Positions 44,625 through 56,144 are shown, counted from the first letter of the stretch. The stretch is DNA of 64,000 nt from Flavobacterium phycosphaerae (GCF_010119235.1 NZ_JAAATZ010000001.1:2262501-2326500); one strand, 5' to 3'. The notes: generated by a model from the sequence alone, not told the origin. Translations and numbers: made by a program.

Positions 44625-47071
44625 TTAGAATTTGAATCCCAATCGAGCATAATAATAGGCTCCGCTGAAGCCCATTTGAACAGCGTCCCAATACCCACCG
44701 GCTTCGGTATTTCCTGATTCGTCTTGTTTGTCAGGATAAATGTTGAACAGGTTGTTGCTTCCTACACTCAATTTAATTTGTTTGGTAATTTGACAACCCA
44801 CGGTTACATCCGTTACAATTTTTGCAGTGTAAACATTATCCATTCCGGCATAATCTACCAAGACCACTTTGCTGAAACGGGTAAATGCTACTCCGGCATC
44901 GACTATTTTTCGAGAATAATTCAGGTTTAAACCGAATTTGTTGTCTGGTGCCGATGCTTTTAAGAAGGCAATTTCTCTTTCTCCAAAAAAGGTTTCTTTC
45001 TCCAAATTGTTGTTTTTTACTTTGGTCACTTCCATCTTGTTCATGTTACCCACTAAAGTGGCACCAAATTTTGAGCTGCCCATTGTTTTTTTCCAAGCTA
45101 GTACAAAGTCAACTCCTTTAGTTTCAGTATTCACACCGTTCACAAAAAACTGAGCCGAATCTACGCCAAGATTCAATGCCTTAGCATCAAAATAACCGGT
45201 CAACACAATTCGGTCTTTTACATTAATTAAATAACCGTCAACAGTGGCGGTAAAAGCGCCAAAGCTTCCTGTAAATCCAATCGAAGCATTTTTCGATTTT
45301 TCTTCTTTTAATTTTTCAATACCAAATGCTTTAGTTACCGGACTGTCATTGGCTGAAAGTAATATCTCTGAAGCACCTTCAGAATTGAAGTTAGTGAAAT
45401 TGGTGTTGAAATAAATTTGCGCCAATGATGGTGCTCTGAATCCGGTACTCCAAGAACCTCTCATGCTGATTTTGTCAGATAGTTTCAAACGGTAAGCATA
45501 TTTCAGATTTAAAGTGTTGCCAAAATCACTGTAATTTTCATAACGCAAAGCGCCACTAACTAAAAAGGCATCAGAAACATCTAATTCCGTATCCACATAC
45601 ATAGCCATGCTGTTGCGTACTTCATCCACTACGTTTTTAGGGCTGAAACCCGGGAAACCTTGTGAACCTCCGGGTCTTGGTTCGCCGGAAACAGCATCAA
45701 TTGGTGCAGACTGTGTTGCGGGGTTGGTAATAGGGTCACCATTGGTATCATAAGTGGCATAAGAACCTTCTTCACCGGCAAAATTTTATAATTTTCAATA
45801 CGTGATTCTGCTCCAAAGGCAAAGTTCAAACCATTTAAAACCGATTTAAAATTTCTCGAAAAATCAAGATTAGTAGTGTTTTGACTTAAACTAAATCCTC
45901 CGGCATCAAATGATGTTGGTGAATTTCCTTCCAGACTGGCATTGAGAGTTCCTTTTATGGTATAATCAAATTTATTGTGTCCAAAAGCATTACTCAAATC
46001 AATTTTCCAACCGTTGTTTGTTTCTGTTTTAAATCCGAAGGCTAATGAATTATCTACAATTTTTGAAGTAATTCGGGGAGTATAGCCGCCGGGATAAATA
46101 GATTCTACCACTCTTGGACCGTCATTTCGGGTAAATGCATAAGCGTCTGTATTTCGGTCGTTTCTGCCGCCAAAAGCATAGAAGTCAATTTTATCCGTTA
46201 CTGGAATTTCCAGATTGGCCATCACATTAAAACTTTTAATTTCAGCTTCACCAAATCCTTTTCTGAAATCAAATCCGGGGCGTAAGGTTTTTTCTTTCGA
46301 AAAATATTCAGACGTCAAGTTTACATAACCACCTTTTTTGCCCAGCTTGAAACCATAATTACCAGCCAATTTCAATGATTGTCCATCATATTTTCTGTTT
46401 TTTCCATAAGAGTTTCCGTTGCCATCTTGATCTAGCATATAGCCTTCTGTGTTGGGAGTTCCGCTAAGAAAATCGCCTTTGGCATTGGTGTCATAAGCAC
46501 CATAACTGATGGCGCCGTTAAACTCCTCCACATTATCATTTAAAACAATATTAATAACACCGGCAATAGCGTCAGAACCGTATTGTGCTGCTGCACCATC
46601 ACGTAGAATCTCAATTCTTTTAATGGCACTGGCAGGAATGGCATTCAAATCGGTTCCGGTGTTTCCGCGTCCGCGCGTTCCGAATAAATTAACCAATGAC
46701 GATTGGTGTCTTCTTTTACCATTGATTAAAACCAAAGTTTGATCGGGTCCCATACCTCTTAAAGAAGCAGGGTCAACATGATCAGCACCATCTGAACCTG
46801 ATTGTTTATTGGCATTGAACGATGGAGCAACGTATTGCAATAATTCATTAATCTCGAGTTTTCCGCTTTGGGTAGTGACACTTTTTACATCAATAACATC
46901 AATGGGAACGGCCGAATTGACCACGGTTCGCTTGGTGTTTCTGGAACCTACAATTTGAACTTCTTGTAAAGCTTCAACTTTAGTGGAGTCGCTTTTAGTT
47001 GCTTCGGGTTTCGTTTGTGCGAAAGTAAATCCGAGCTGAAATAAAAATAACAAAAGAGTAATTTTTTTCAT
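44625..47071 (-). CDS. TonB-dependent outer membrane receptor (one-base frameshift)
   Basis: 815 residues once one A is restored in the plus-strand run at 45780-45783; the junction then reads IENYKIFAGEEGSYATYDTNG. Signal peptide at 1-19 (ITLLLFLFQLGFTFAQ); plug domain with EVQIVGSRNTKRTV, DPASLRGMGPDQTLVLINGKRRHQSSLVN, RIEILRDGAAAQYGSDAIAGVINIVL; a 22-strand-type barrel ending ...GAYYYARLGFKF, with the terminal Phe needed for BAM insertion. This plug type is found in iron-complex and related receptors. No SusD-like or siderophore genes adjoin, so the ligand is unknown. Confidence 0.92.
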
Positions 47072-47193
47072 AAAAAAGGTTGGTTTAGTTGTTAATTAAA
47101 TGCAATTTAATGTTTTTTATATATTGATTTAACGCTTTTTATAAAACAATTTTAACAATTTAACAAACAATTTAAACCGTTTGTATTTTTTAT

Positions 47194-47201
47194 TAAATTT
47201 G
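47194..47201 (+). promoter_or_regulatory. -7 promoter element upstream of 47219
   Basis: TAAATTTG, 18-25 bases before the ATG. Confidence 0.6.
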
Positions 47202-47218
47202 CCCGAACCCAATTCAAA

Positions 47219-48390
47219 ATGAAAAAAAGTTTCGTCTTATTGTTTTTGATTATTAACCTCACTGTTTTGTCTCAAAATGGTCAAAAATCAATTACCCTAA
47301 AAGATGCCGAAACCAATCTCCCTATTGAAGACGCGACGGTTTTTGTTTTAAAAACTAAACAAACTTTTCTCAGCAATGCCGAAGGTAATGTGACTTTTCA
47401 GTTGACCGGTTCTTCAAATATTCAGGTGACGCATTCTTCCTATGTTAGTGTTACGGTTCGTTCCTCGGCTTTGACAAAAACCGATAATGTGATTTATTTG
47501 AAAAGCAATGTCAACGACTTAGATGAAATCATAGTAACCAAACAGCCTCCGTATAAAATCCTGAAATCATTGGTTGCTAATTCGATAAAGCGATTAACAG
47601 TACCGGCTCGATTGAAGGTATACAGCAGGGAGTTTTTTAAAATGAACGGCAATTATTCGTATTACAATGACGGCCTGATGAATTTTCAGTTGTTTGGCAA
47701 TGATAAAAACTTCAAAAGCAATATTTTGGTAGAGCAAAATCGTTCCTTCGGATTGGTTAATGAAGAAATTTCTGCCGATGTCCTAGGCTATAACCTAAAT
47801 GATATCATGCAGAATTATTACAATTTCAAATACTTAAATCCTATTTTAGAAGCCAATGCCAAAAAGAAATACGATTTTGTCATCAAAGGCTACACCACCA
47901 ATACCAATTATAATGTGATGCTGGTTACCCCAACAGACACCAACTTAGATGATAATGATTTGCGAGACGATTTTAAAATCATTTACGACAGTAAGAAAAA
48001 GATAATCATCGAGGTAAGTTCTTCAATTTCACCCATGAGCTTGTCCAATGTAAAAGAAAAAACAGCTGTGGGTTCCAAGAATATTTACAAGTCGATTTTT
48101 AAAACCATTTACCGAACGGATAACGAGAACTATTATTTAGTTAGCTCTAAAGAAGAGATTGGTTTTGAGCGCGTTGACAAAGATAAAAAAACAGAAATTG
48201 AAGTGCGGAATTACTTTGTGACTACCAATTTCAGTAACCACAATTACACCTACAAAGAAAGCGAAGTCTTTAAAGACAAAACACTCTACAATAAAAAAAT
48301 GTAGTCCTTACCGATTACTGGAATGTCTCCGGTTTAACGGCTACCGACGAAGAACAGGAAATCGTACTCAAAATGGCTGACCGCCAATAA
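47219..48390 (+). CDS. Exported protein with CarboxypepD_reg-like domain (frameshift near C-terminus)
   Basis: About 390 residues. Signal peptide KSFVLLFLIINLTVLSQ; then a carboxypeptidase-regulatory-like beta domain (residues ~22-105: LKDAETNLPIEDATVFVLKTKQTFLSNAEGNVTFQ, YLKSNVNDLDEIIVTK); then an unassigned ~280-residue region. The uninterrupted frame stops at 48304. One more A in the A7 run at 48293-48299 extends it through VVLTDYWNVSGLTATDEEQEIVLKMADRQ to 48390. I take 48390 as the true end because the extension is protein-like and eight other genes here show the same error type. Likely periplasmic or outer-membrane associated; role unknown. Confidence 0.75.
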
Positions 48391-48458
48391 TTTTCACCAC
48401 TTTATCTTTTTCCCAAAAAGGCACAAGTTCAGTCCTTTGTAACTTGGTTTTATTCCAC

Positions 48459-48466
48459 TATATTTG
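48459..48466 (+). promoter_or_regulatory. -7 promoter element of ychF
   Basis: TATATTTG, 75-82 bases upstream of the ATG, implying a leader of roughly 70 bases. Confidence 0.5.
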
Positions 48467-48540
48467 CACACTTTTAAAATAAAAATTCATGAAACGCTCC
48501 GGCGTTCCTTAATACCGATAAAAAGAAATATCAAAGAAAT

Positions 48541-49635
48541 ATGAAAGCAGGAATTGTAGGATTGCCAAACGTAGGGAAATCAACCTTATTCAATTGTTTA
48601 TCAAATGCCAAAGCCCAAAGCGCGAACTTTCCGTTTTGTACTATTGAGCCTAATATAGGGGTAGTAAATGTACCCGATCCGAGAATCAACAAACTGGAAG
48701 AATTGGTAAAACCGGAACGCGTTCAAATGGCTACGGTGGATATCGTTGATATTGCCGGATTGGTTAAAGGAGCCAGCAAAGGAGAAGGGTTAGGTAATCA
48801 ATTCTTAGCCAACATAAGAGAGTGTAATGCTATCATTCACGTGTTGCGTTGCTTTGATAACGATAATATTATTCACGTTGACGGTAACGTAAACCCAATC
48901 CGTGATAAAGAAACCATTGATATCGAATTGCAGTTAAAAGACTTGGAAACGGTTGAAAAACGGTTGGAAAAGGTAAACCGCGCGGCTAAAACCGGTAACA
49001 AAGAAGCTCAAGTAGAAAAAGCTTTTTTAGACCGAATCCGTGAAGCCTTATTACAAGCCAAATCAGCCAGAACGGTAGTGCCGCAAAATGCTGATGAAGA
49101 GGCGTTGATGGAAGACTTTCAGTTAATCACTACCAAACCGGTTTTATACGTTTGTAATGTGGATGAAGAATCAGCCGCTACCGGAAATAAATATGTAGAT
49201 CAAGTTCGTGACCTAGTAAAAGACGAAAACGCTGAAGTAATAGTACTTGCCGTAGGAACAGAAGCCGATATCACCGAATTAGAAACTTACGAAGAACGTC
49301 AAATGTTCTTAGAAGATTTAGGCTTAAAAGAACCGGGTTCTTCTGTATTAATTCGTGCAGCCTACAAATTATTAAAGCAACAAACCTATTTCACAGCCGG
49401 AGTTAAAGAAGTTCGTGCTTGGACCATCAACATCGGTGATACCGCTCCAAAAGCAGCCGGGGTTATTCATACCGATTTTGAAAAAGGATTCATCCGTGCC
49501 GAAGTAATTGCCTATGAGGATTTTGCTCATTATGGTTCAGAAGCCAAAGTAAAAGAAGCCGGTAAACTTCGTGTAGAAGGAAAAGAATACATCGTTAAAG
49601 ATGGCGATGTGATGCATTTTCGTTTTAATGTGTAA
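48541..49635 (+). CDS. ychF: Redox-regulated ATPase / GTPase YchF
   Basis: 364 residues of the Obg-related TRAFAC class. G1 GLPNVGKSTLFN, G3 DIVDIAGLVKGASKGEGLGNQF, and NVDE at the G4 position (as in YchF, which prefers ATP). A coiled insert (QLKDLETVEKRLEKVNRAAK) and the C-terminal TGS domain end in YIVKDGDVMHFRFNV. It binds ribosomes and affects translation and stress responses in studied bacteria. Monocistronic with a terminator 23 bases after the stop. Confidence 0.97.
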   Translation: MKAGIVGLPNVGKSTLFNCLSNAKAQSANFPFCTIEPNIGVVNVPDPRINKLEELVKPERVQMATVDIVDIAGLVKGASKGEGLGNQFLANIRECNAIIHVLRCFDNDNIIHVDGNVNPIRDKETIDIELQLKDLETVEKRLEKVNRAAKTGNKEAQVEKAFLDRIREALLQAKSARTVVPQNADEEALMEDFQLITTKPVLYVCNVDEESAATGNKYVDQVRDLVKDENAEVIVLAVGTEADITELETYEERQMFLEDLGLKEPGSSVLIRAAYKLLKQQTYFTAGVKEVRAWTINIGDTAPKAAGVIHTDFEKGFIRAEVIAYEDFAHYGSEAKVKEAGKLRVEGKEYIVKDGDVMHFRFNV

Positions 49636-49657
49636 CTTGAAGGAAAAGAAATAAAGA

Positions 49658-49687
49658 CAAACCGCTTAATAAATTAAGTGGTTTTTT
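49658..49687 (+). terminator. Terminator of ychF
   Basis: AAACCGCTTAAT pairs with ATTAAGTGGTTT, followed by T-run. Confidence 0.85.
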
Positions 49688-50074
49688 TATGAAATATTCC
49701 ATTGAAAAACCTCCTGCTTTTAGTAAGGTCTTATTCGTGTTTTAGTCGGGTTTTGTTCGGTATTGGTTCGTACCTGTGCTACCCCGAGTAAGAGTGAAAA
49801 AAGACTACTTTTCAAAAAAAGGACCTTTTTCCGAATGAAAACAGAGCAAACTACGAAGCGATTACAAGAGGACATAAGCTTTACAAATCTGGATACCTTT
49901 TATCTACTTTAACAGTCTTTGATTTACTACTTTTTGTTTTCTCTTTTTTGTCAATATCATTCTTAATAACTTTGATTTTTATCATTTAATAAATCCCTCG
50001 ATTTCCCTAAATTAGCTGACTGGAGGTACTTTGTAATGACCTTGTAAAGCGCAGTTAAAATCATTAGTTTCAAA
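49688..50074. other. Non-coding stretch with degenerate short tandem units
   Basis: No credible ORF. At 49729-49775 there are about four degenerate 10-11-base units of the type TTnGTTCGgt (TTATTCGTGTT, TTAGTCGGGT, TTTGTTCGGTA, TTGGTTCGTAC). The rest is AT-rich upstream sequence of parE with TACTTTG at ~50026, a slightly short -7 element. Confidence 0.4.
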
Positions 50075-51934
50075 ATGTCCGAACAAAATCAATATACCGA
50101 AGATAATATCCGCTCGTTAGACTGGAAGGAACACATTCGTATGCGTCCCGGAATGTACATCGGGAAGCTGGGAGACGGTTCTTCGCCCGACGACGGTATC
50201 TATATCCTGCTCAAAGAAACCATCGACAATTGTATTGATGAGTTTGTCATGGGCGCCGGAAAAGTAATCGAAGTAACCATCAAAGACAAAATGGTTTCCG
50301 TACGCGATTACGGCCGTGGTATTCCGTTAGGAAAAGTGGTCGACGTAGTTTCCAAAATGAATACCGGTGGAAAATACGACTCTAAAGCTTTCAAGAAATC
50401 GGTTGGTTTAAATGGTGTCGGTACCAAAGCAGTAAATGCGTTATCCAACTATTTTCGGGTGGAATCGGTTAGAGATAACCAGCAAAAAGCCGCTGAATTC
50501 TCAGCCGGTAACCTAACGATTGAAGAAGATATAGCCGAATCAACCAAACGAAGAGGGACTAAAGTTTCTTTCGTAGCCGATGAAACTATATTCAAAAATT
50601 ACAAGTACCGTAACGAGTATGTCATCCGCATGCTCAAAAATTACTGCTATCTGAATACGGGTTTGACCATTTATTACAATGGTGAAAAGTTTTATTCTGA
50701 TAACGGTTTAAAAGATTTATTAGAAGAAACCATTACTGAGGAAGACATGCAATATCCTATCATCCATCTCTTGGGTGACGATATTGAGGTGGCTTTAACA
50801 CACAGTAAGTCTCAATATTCCGAAGAATATCATTCGTTTGTCAACGGACAAAATACGACACAAGGTGGAACGCATTTAGGGGCTTTCCGTGAGGCGATTG
50901 TCAAAACCATCAAAGAGTTTTATAACAAGCCTTTTGAAGCTTCAGATATCCGTAAATCTATAGTATCTGCCATTGCTGTCAAAGTAGAGGAGCCGGTATT
51001 TGAGTCGCAAACCAAAACCAAATTAGGTTCCACCGAAATTGGTCCCAAAGGTCCTTCTGTACGTACTTTTGTCAATGATTTTATCAAAACCAAACTCGAT
51101 AACTTCTTGCACAAAAATCCAGAAGTTGCTGATTTGCTCTTGCGAAAGATTCTCCAAGCTGAACGCGAGCGTAAAGAGTTATCCGGTATTCGTAAGTTGG
51201 CCAAAGACCGTGCTAAGAAAGCGAGTTTACACAATAAAAAACTACGCGATTGCCGAGTGCATTTAACCGATGCTAAAAACCCACGCAGTTTAGAAAGTAC
51301 CTTGTTTATTACCGAGGGAGATTCGGCTTCGGGTTCCATTACCAAATCGCGTGACGTGAATACACAAGCGGTATTCAGTTTGCGTGGGAAGCCTTTGAAT
51401 TCCTATGGCATGACCAAAAAGATTGTGTATGAAAACGAAGAATTCAACTTACTCCAAGCGGCCTTAGACATTGAAGAAGACATGGGCGATTTGCGGTACA
51501 ACAATATCGTAATCGCTACCGATGCCGATGTCGATGGGATGCACATTCGCTTGCTGTTGATTACGTTCTTCCTGCAGTTTTTCCCTGAGTTGATTAAAGA
51601 CGGCCATTTGTACATTTTGCAAACGCCTTTATTCCGGGTGCGAAATAAAAAAGAAACCATCTATTGCTACAGCGAAGAGGAACGAGTGAACGCCATTGAA
51701 AAACTAAAACCAAAACCGGAAATTACCCGATTCAAAGGATTAGGAGAAATATCACCCGATGAGTTCAAACACTTTATCGGACAAGACATTCGCTTAGATC
51801 CGGTAATGTTAGACAAAGCCACTTCTATTGAAACGTTGCTGGAGTTCTATATGGGTAAGAATACGCCGGACCGTCAAGATTTTATCATCAATAATTTGAA
51901 AGTAGAATTAGACGTAGTAGAAAAACAGGTATAA
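50075..51934 (+). CDS. parE: DNA topoisomerase IV subunit B
   Basis: ATPase subunit of the type IIA enzyme that decatenates chromosomes. 619 residues. GHKL ATPase motifs: [34 protein letters not shown]; the transducer follows; TOPRIM motifs [11 protein letters not shown] and [13 protein letters not shown]-terminal [13 protein letters not shown]. The short length without the gyrase-type insert and the neighbouring large A subunit favour ParE over GyrB, as does a position away from dnaA/recF-type genes. Operon with parC, 36 bases apart. Confidence 0.92.
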   Translation: MSEQNQYTEDNIRSLDWKEHIRMRPGMYIGKLGDGSSPDDGIYILLKETIDNCIDEFVMGAGKVIEVTIKDKMVSVRDYGRGIPLGKVVDVVSKMNTGGKYDSKAFKKSVGLNGVGTKAVNALSNYFRVESVRDNQQKAAEFSAGNLTIEEDIAESTKRRGTKVSFVADETIFKNYKYRNEYVIRMLKNYCYLNTGLTIYYNGEKFYSDNGLKDLLEETITEEDMQYPIIHLLGDDIEVALTHSKSQYSEEYHSFVNGQNTTQGGTHLGAFREAIVKTIKEFYNKPFEASDIRKSIVSAIAVKVEEPVFESQTKTKLGSTEIGPKGPSVRTFVNDFIKTKLDNFLHKNPEVADLLLRKILQAERERKELSGIRKLAKDRAKKASLHNKKLRDCRVHLTDAKNPRSLESTLFITEGDSASGSITKSRDVNTQAVFSLRGKPLNSYGMTKKIVYENEEFNLLQAALDIEEDMGDLRYNNIVIATDADVDGMHIRLLLITFFLQFFPELIKDGHLYILQTPLFRVRNKKETIYCYSEEERVNAIEKLKPKPEITRFKGLGEISPDEFKHFIGQDIRLDPVMLDKATSIETLLEFYMGKNTPDRQDFIINNLKVELDVVEKQV

Positions 51935-51970
51935 AACACTAAATAATCCCGAAACTTCGGGGCAGCATAA

Positions 51971-54691
51971 ATGAAAGACGAAGAAGATGATATCATCCCA
52001 AACGAAGACGAAAACAACGATGAGTTGAACGAGTCTTTGAATGAGGAAGCCGCGGAAGAAGGTTTTGAAGACGTAATACGTCCTTCCACCGGAAGCCATT
52101 TCTATGAAAACGACGAAAACCCGGAAGATACCATTACCAAAGTAACCGGTATGTACAAGGATTGGTTCCTCGATTATGCTTCTTATGTAATTTTGGAACG
52201 AGCGGTTCCGGCTATTGAGGACGGATTCAAACCGGTACAACGTCGTATCATGCACTCCATGAAAGAGTTGGATGACGGTCGTTACAACAAAGTGGCGAAT
52301 ATCGTGGGACATACCATGCAGTACCACCCGCACGGTGATGCCAGTATTGGTGACGCCATGGTGCAAATTGGGCAAAAGGATTTGATTATCGACATGCAGG
52401 GAAACTGGGGGAACATCCTCACCGGCGACAGTGCGGCAGCTTCCCGTTATATTGAGGCTCGTATCTCCAAGTTTGGCCACGATGTTTTGTATTCGCCCAA
52501 AATTACCGAATGGGGTATGTCCTATGATGGTAGAAGAGCTGAACCTATAAATCTTCCGGTTAAGTTTCCTTTGCTTTTGGCCCAAGGTGCCGAAGGAATT
52601 GCAGTAGGGTTATCCACTAAAATATTACCACACAACTTCAACGAACTGATAGATTGTTCGATAAAAGTCTTAAAAAATAAACCGTTTACGCTATTTCCGG
52701 ATTTCCCAACAGCCGGAATTGCTGATGTATCAAACTATAATGACGGTATGCGTGGCGGGCGTGTGAGAGTGCGTGCCAAGATTGGTCAGTTAGACAAACA
52801 AACGTTGGTCATTACCCAAATTCCGTTTTCAACCAATACGTCAACCTTGATTGACAGTATTTTAAAGGCTAATGAAAAAGGGAAAATAAAAGTCAAAAAA
52901 ATAGAAGACAATACCGCTGCTGAGGTTGAGATTTTAATCCATCTCCCGCCGGGTGTTTCTCCGGATAAAACCATTGATGCTTTGTATGCATTCACGGCTT
53001 GCGAAACATCGGTAGCCCCATTAGGCTGTGTGATTGAAAACCACAAACCGTTGTTCATTGGTGTTTCCGATATGTTGAAAATCTCAACGCACCGAACCGT
53101 CGATTTGCTTAAACGGGAGCTGGAAATTCAGTTGGACGAATTAGAAAACAAATGGCATTTCTCTACTTTGGAAAAGATTTTCATCCGCGAAGAAATGTAC
53201 ATCGACTTCAAGTTGTACTCCGACAGAGAATCGCTTTATGTTTACATGTACGAGCGTTTCAAACCTTTCTTAAAGTCGTTTGTACGTGAAATCAATGATG
53301 ATGATTTGCAAAAACTAACGCAGATTCCAATGATTCGTATCACGCGTTTTGACTCTGACAAAGCCGATGACGCCATCGCCAAGTTGGAAGCAGAGATGGA
53401 ACAGGTTAAGCACCATTTAGATCATATCATTGATTTTGCTATTGACTTTTTCCAAAAACTAAAAGACAAATACGGTAAAGGCCGCGAACGTCAAACCGAA
53501 CTCAGAAGTTTTGATACCATTGAAGCCACCAAAGTGGTTTTAAGAAATACCAAACTCTATGTAAACAAGGAAGAAGGTTTCTTCGGTACCGGTTTAAAGA
53601 AAGACGAATACGTTGCCGATTGTTCTGATATTGACGATGTAATTGTCTTCCTGCGTGACGGAAAAATGATGGTGGCCAAAGTGGATGATAAAAAGTTCGT
53701 GGGCAAAGACATTATCCACATTGCAGTTTTTGACAAGAATGATAAGCGTACGATTTACAATATGATGTATCGCGATGGGAAGAACGGTTCTACGTTTATC
53801 AAGCGATTCAATGTTTCCGGAATTACCCGTGACAAGTTCTACGATTTGACTCAGGAAAAAGCCGGAAGCCAGGTCTTGTATTTTTCGGCTAATCCTAATG
53901 GAGAAGCGGAAACTGTTACGATTTTGTTGCGTCAAATTGGTAGCGTTAAGAAACTCAAATGGGATGTGGATTTCTCCGATATTGCCATCAAAGGAAGAGC
54001 TTCGAGAGGCAACACCGTGACCAAATACCCGATTAAGAAAATTGAACTTAAAGAAAAAGGAATTTCCACGTTGCGTCCGCGCAAAGTGTGGTTTGATGAT
54101 ACCGTACAACGATTGAATGTTGACGGAAGAGGGGAGTTGTTAGGTGAATTCAGACCTAACGATCGCTTGCTGATTATCAATCAAAACGGGAAATTGAAAA
54201 CCATTATTCCGGAACTGACTACACACTTTGATGAAGGAATGATTGTTTTGGAAAAATGGAATCCAAACAAACCGATTTCGGCCATTTATTACGACGGAGA
54301 GAAAGACCGTTATTTTGTGAAACGCTTCTTGGTAGAAAACGAAAACAAAGAGGAAACCTTTATCACCGAGCACGAAAAATCACAGTTGGAAATTGTTTCC
54401 ACAGATTGGCGTCCTGTGGCGGAAGTAGTTTTTGCTAAAGTCAAAGGCGTACAAAAAGATACTATTACGGTAGATTTAGAACAATTTATTACTGTAAAAG
54501 GCATCAAAGCGATTGGTAATCAATTAACGACAGACAAGCTGAAACAAGTGAATCTGTTAGATCCATTGCCTTACGAAGAACCGGAAGAAGAGCAACCCGA
54601 AGAGGTTGAAGTAACCGGCGAGGGCAATGTTTCCGAAGACATTCAAACCGAAACCGATGACGATGGTCAAATTACGTTAAGTTTGGAATAA
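51971..54691 (+). CDS. parC: DNA topoisomerase IV subunit A
   Basis: 906 residues. Breakage-reunion domain with DYASYVILERAVPAIEDGFKPVQRRIMHSM, YHPHGDASIGDAMV, GNWGNILTGDSAAASRYIEARIS (the catalytic Tyr in SRYIE) and FPLLLAQGAEGIAVGLSTKILPHN. A long coiled coil follows, then a C-terminal beta-propeller-like region with GRASRGNTVTKYPIKKIELKE, and a very acidic tail (EEPEEEQPEEVEVTGEG). It starts with an acidic ~40-residue extension. Paired with parE; a strong terminator follows. Confidence 0.94.
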   Translation: MKDEEDDIIPNEDENNDELNESLNEEAAEEGFEDVIRPSTGSHFYENDENPEDTITKVTGMYKDWFLDYASYVILERAVPAIEDGFKPVQRRIMHSMKELDDGRYNKVANIVGHTMQYHPHGDASIGDAMVQIGQKDLIIDMQGNWGNILTGDSAAASRYIEARISKFGHDVLYSPKITEWGMSYDGRRAEPINLPVKFPLLLAQGAEGIAVGLSTKILPHNFNELIDCSIKVLKNKPFTLFPDFPTAGIADVSNYNDGMRGGRVRVRAKIGQLDKQTLVITQIPFSTNTSTLIDSILKANEKGKIKVKKIEDNTAAEVEILIHLPPGVSPDKTIDALYAFTACETSVAPLGCVIENHKPLFIGVSDMLKISTHRTVDLLKRELEIQLDELENKWHFSTLEKIFIREEMYIDFKLYSDRESLYVYMYERFKPFLKSFVREINDDDLQKLTQIPMIRITRFDSDKADDAIAKLEAEMEQVKHHLDHIIDFAIDFFQKLKDKYGKGRERQTELRSFDTIEATKVVLRNTKLYVNKEEGFFGTGLKKDEYVADCSDIDDVIVFLRDGKMMVAKVDDKKFVGKDIIHIAVFDKNDKRTIYNMMYRDGKNGSTFIKRFNVSGITRDKFYDLTQEKAGSQVLYFSANPNGEAETVTILLRQIGSVKKLKWDVDFSDIAIKGRASRGNTVTKYPIKKIELKEKGISTLRPRKVWFDDTVQRLNVDGRGELLGEFRPNDRLLIINQNGKLKTIIPELTTHFDEGMIVLEKWNPNKPISAIYYDGEKDRYFVKRFLVENENKEETFITEHEKSQLEIVSTDWRPVAEVVFAKVKGVQKDTITVDLEQFITVKGIKAIGNQLTTDKLKQVNLLDPLPYEEPEEEQPEEVEVTGEGNVSEDIQTETDDDGQITLSLE

Positions 54692-54732
54692 ATGACCATT
54701 TCCTAAATTCATTTCTAATAGGTAGGTACTAC

Positions 54733-54767
54733 AGCAAAAAAGCTTCCCAATCGGAAGCTTTTTTGCT
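54733..54767 (+). terminator. Terminator of parE-parC
   Basis: AGCAAAAAAGCTTCC (54733-54747) pairs perfectly with GGAAGCTTTTTTGCT (54753-54767). Confidence 0.9.
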
Positions 54768-54830
54768 ATAAGTTCAGCGGATCATAACGATTAAAACAAA
54801 GCGTTGGCTCTCCAAATTTAATCGGATGTT

Positions 54831-55688
54831 CTAATTTGTTATATCGGTGTCTTTTAGCTCTTTATCCATAATTTCACTGTTGTGCAGTTTGACAGTATTT
54901 CTGCTTTTCTTCATGCGTAAGTTTAAGAATTCAACAAACAGCGAGAAGAAAATAGAGAAGTACAAATAGCCTTTTGGTATGCTGTTGACTTCCACATCAT
55001 TTCCAAAACGGAAATGAGCCAAGTGAGACCCTTCGGCCAATAGCATTACCCCAATTAAGATTAAGAAAGACAATCCAAGAATTTGTATCGTTGGGTGTTC
55101 GTTAACGAATTTAGAAACCGGTCCGGCAAAAATCATCATAATAACAATTGAAATCACTACCGAAAGTATCATAATAAGTAAAGCACCTTCGTAACCAAAA
55201 CCACCTTCATGCGGTTCTTTCATGCTCACCATACCAACGGCAGTCAAAATACTGTCAAACGAGAAAACAATATTCAGCAACGCAATCTGAATAATGGCCT
55301 GACTAAGAGAACCACTAGCTTTTCCTTTTTCGCCTTCTTCTTCGCCTTCCAGTTTGTGGTGAATCTCAGAAACGGACTTGTATAATAGGAACAACCCTCC
55401 ACCAAAAATAATTAAACTTTGTCCGGTAACGCTGGCTTCAAAGAAACCCCAGTCAATATGCAAGAGCGTATCCTGTAAACTCAATACCCAAGTAATACCA
55501 AACAACAATATAATTCTGAAAACCATGGCCAATAACAATCCAATGCGTCGGGCTTTGGGTTGGTCTTGGGCTTTCAATTTTCCGGACACTATAGAAAGGA
55601 AAACAATGTTGTCAATTCCGAGAATGATTTCTAAAAAAGTTAAGGTCAATAGGGCCATCAAGGCGTTAGGCGTAAATAAAATATCCAT
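54831..55688 (-). CDS. TerC-family integral membrane protein
   Basis: 285 residues, 7-8 TM helices. FLEIILGIDNIVFLSIVSGKL at the N-terminus and IALLNIVFSFDSILTAVGMV in the middle carry the paired Asp residues of TerC (GxDNxVF and FSxDSxxxA). The family includes tellurite-resistance-associated and Mn2+-exporting Alx/TerC proteins; metal export coupled to secretion is plausible. A cytosolic loop EGEEEGEKGKASG is Glu-rich. No other ter genes and no visible yybP-ykoY-like leader. Confidence 0.88.
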   Translation of the reverse strand: MDILFTPNALMALLTLTFLEIILGIDNIVFLSIVSGKLKAQDQPKARRIGLLLAMVFRIILLFGITWVLSLQDTLLHIDWGFFEASVTGQSLIIFGGGLFLLYKSVSEIHHKLEGEEEGEKGKASGSLSQAIIQIALLNIVFSFDSILTAVGMVSMKEPHEGGFGYEGALLIMILSVVISIVIMMIFAGPVSKFVNEHPTIQILGLSFLILIGVMLLAEGSHLAHFRFGNDVEVNSIPKGYLYFSIFFSLFVEFLNLRMKKSRNTVKLHNSEIMDKELKDTDITN

Positions 55689-55719
55689 GGTATGTGTTTA
55701 GTTTAACGGTTAAACGGCA

Positions 55720-56094
55720 TTACTCTAATTTTGTTACAGTGCCGCGGTGTTTTTTGGTATCGCCCACAAAGCAATAATCAAAAGTATAACTATTTTTTTC
55801 GGTTGCCAAAATTGTCATGCTAATGGCTTTGCGCTCGTTCATCGTTTTCGGATGCAGTTTACGCAACACAAATTCGCAATCATTTACCCAACGAACCGTC
55901 GCCGTATCGGTTTTTCCATTGAAGGTTTCGATTTGCAAACTATCGGTACGTATGAACGTTGAGGTTAGTTTTTTACCATCAATTTCCTGAGTGAACTCAA
56001 ATTTCCCGGTTTTAAAATCTTGGCACTTTCGCTCTTTATCAGAACAAGCAATAAAGGCTAAAGCAAATAGGAGTAGTGTTAGTTTTTTACTCAT
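55720..56094 (-). CDS. Small conserved lipoprotein
   Basis: 124 residues from ATG at 56094, giving the lipoprotein signal KLTLLLFALAFIAC; the frame to 56133 is longer but lacks a signal. Body: CQDFKTGKFEFTQEIDGKK, FIRTDSLQIETFNGKTDTATVRWVNDCEFVLRKLHPKT, YTFDYCFVGDTKKHRGTVTK. It matches a Bacteroidota small lipoprotein family that is frequently mislabelled as DNA topoisomerase IV because of its place next to parC; nothing in it is topoisomerase-like. Function unknown. Confidence 0.8.
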   Translation of the reverse strand: MSKKLTLLLFALAFIACSDKERKCQDFKTGKFEFTQEIDGKKLTSTFIRTDSLQIETFNGKTDTATVRWVNDCEFVLRKLHPKTMNERKAISMTILATEKNSYTFDYCFVGDTKKHRGTVTKLE

Positions 56095-56144
56095 GCAAAT
56101 TATTTTATGGTATTCGTGAATCTTCGATTTCATAGTTATTTTTT

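Noticed and set aside
55720..56094. Topoisomerase-related gene next to parC
   Set aside because: A label often seen for this family; the protein is a 124-residue lipoprotein with no topoisomerase motif.
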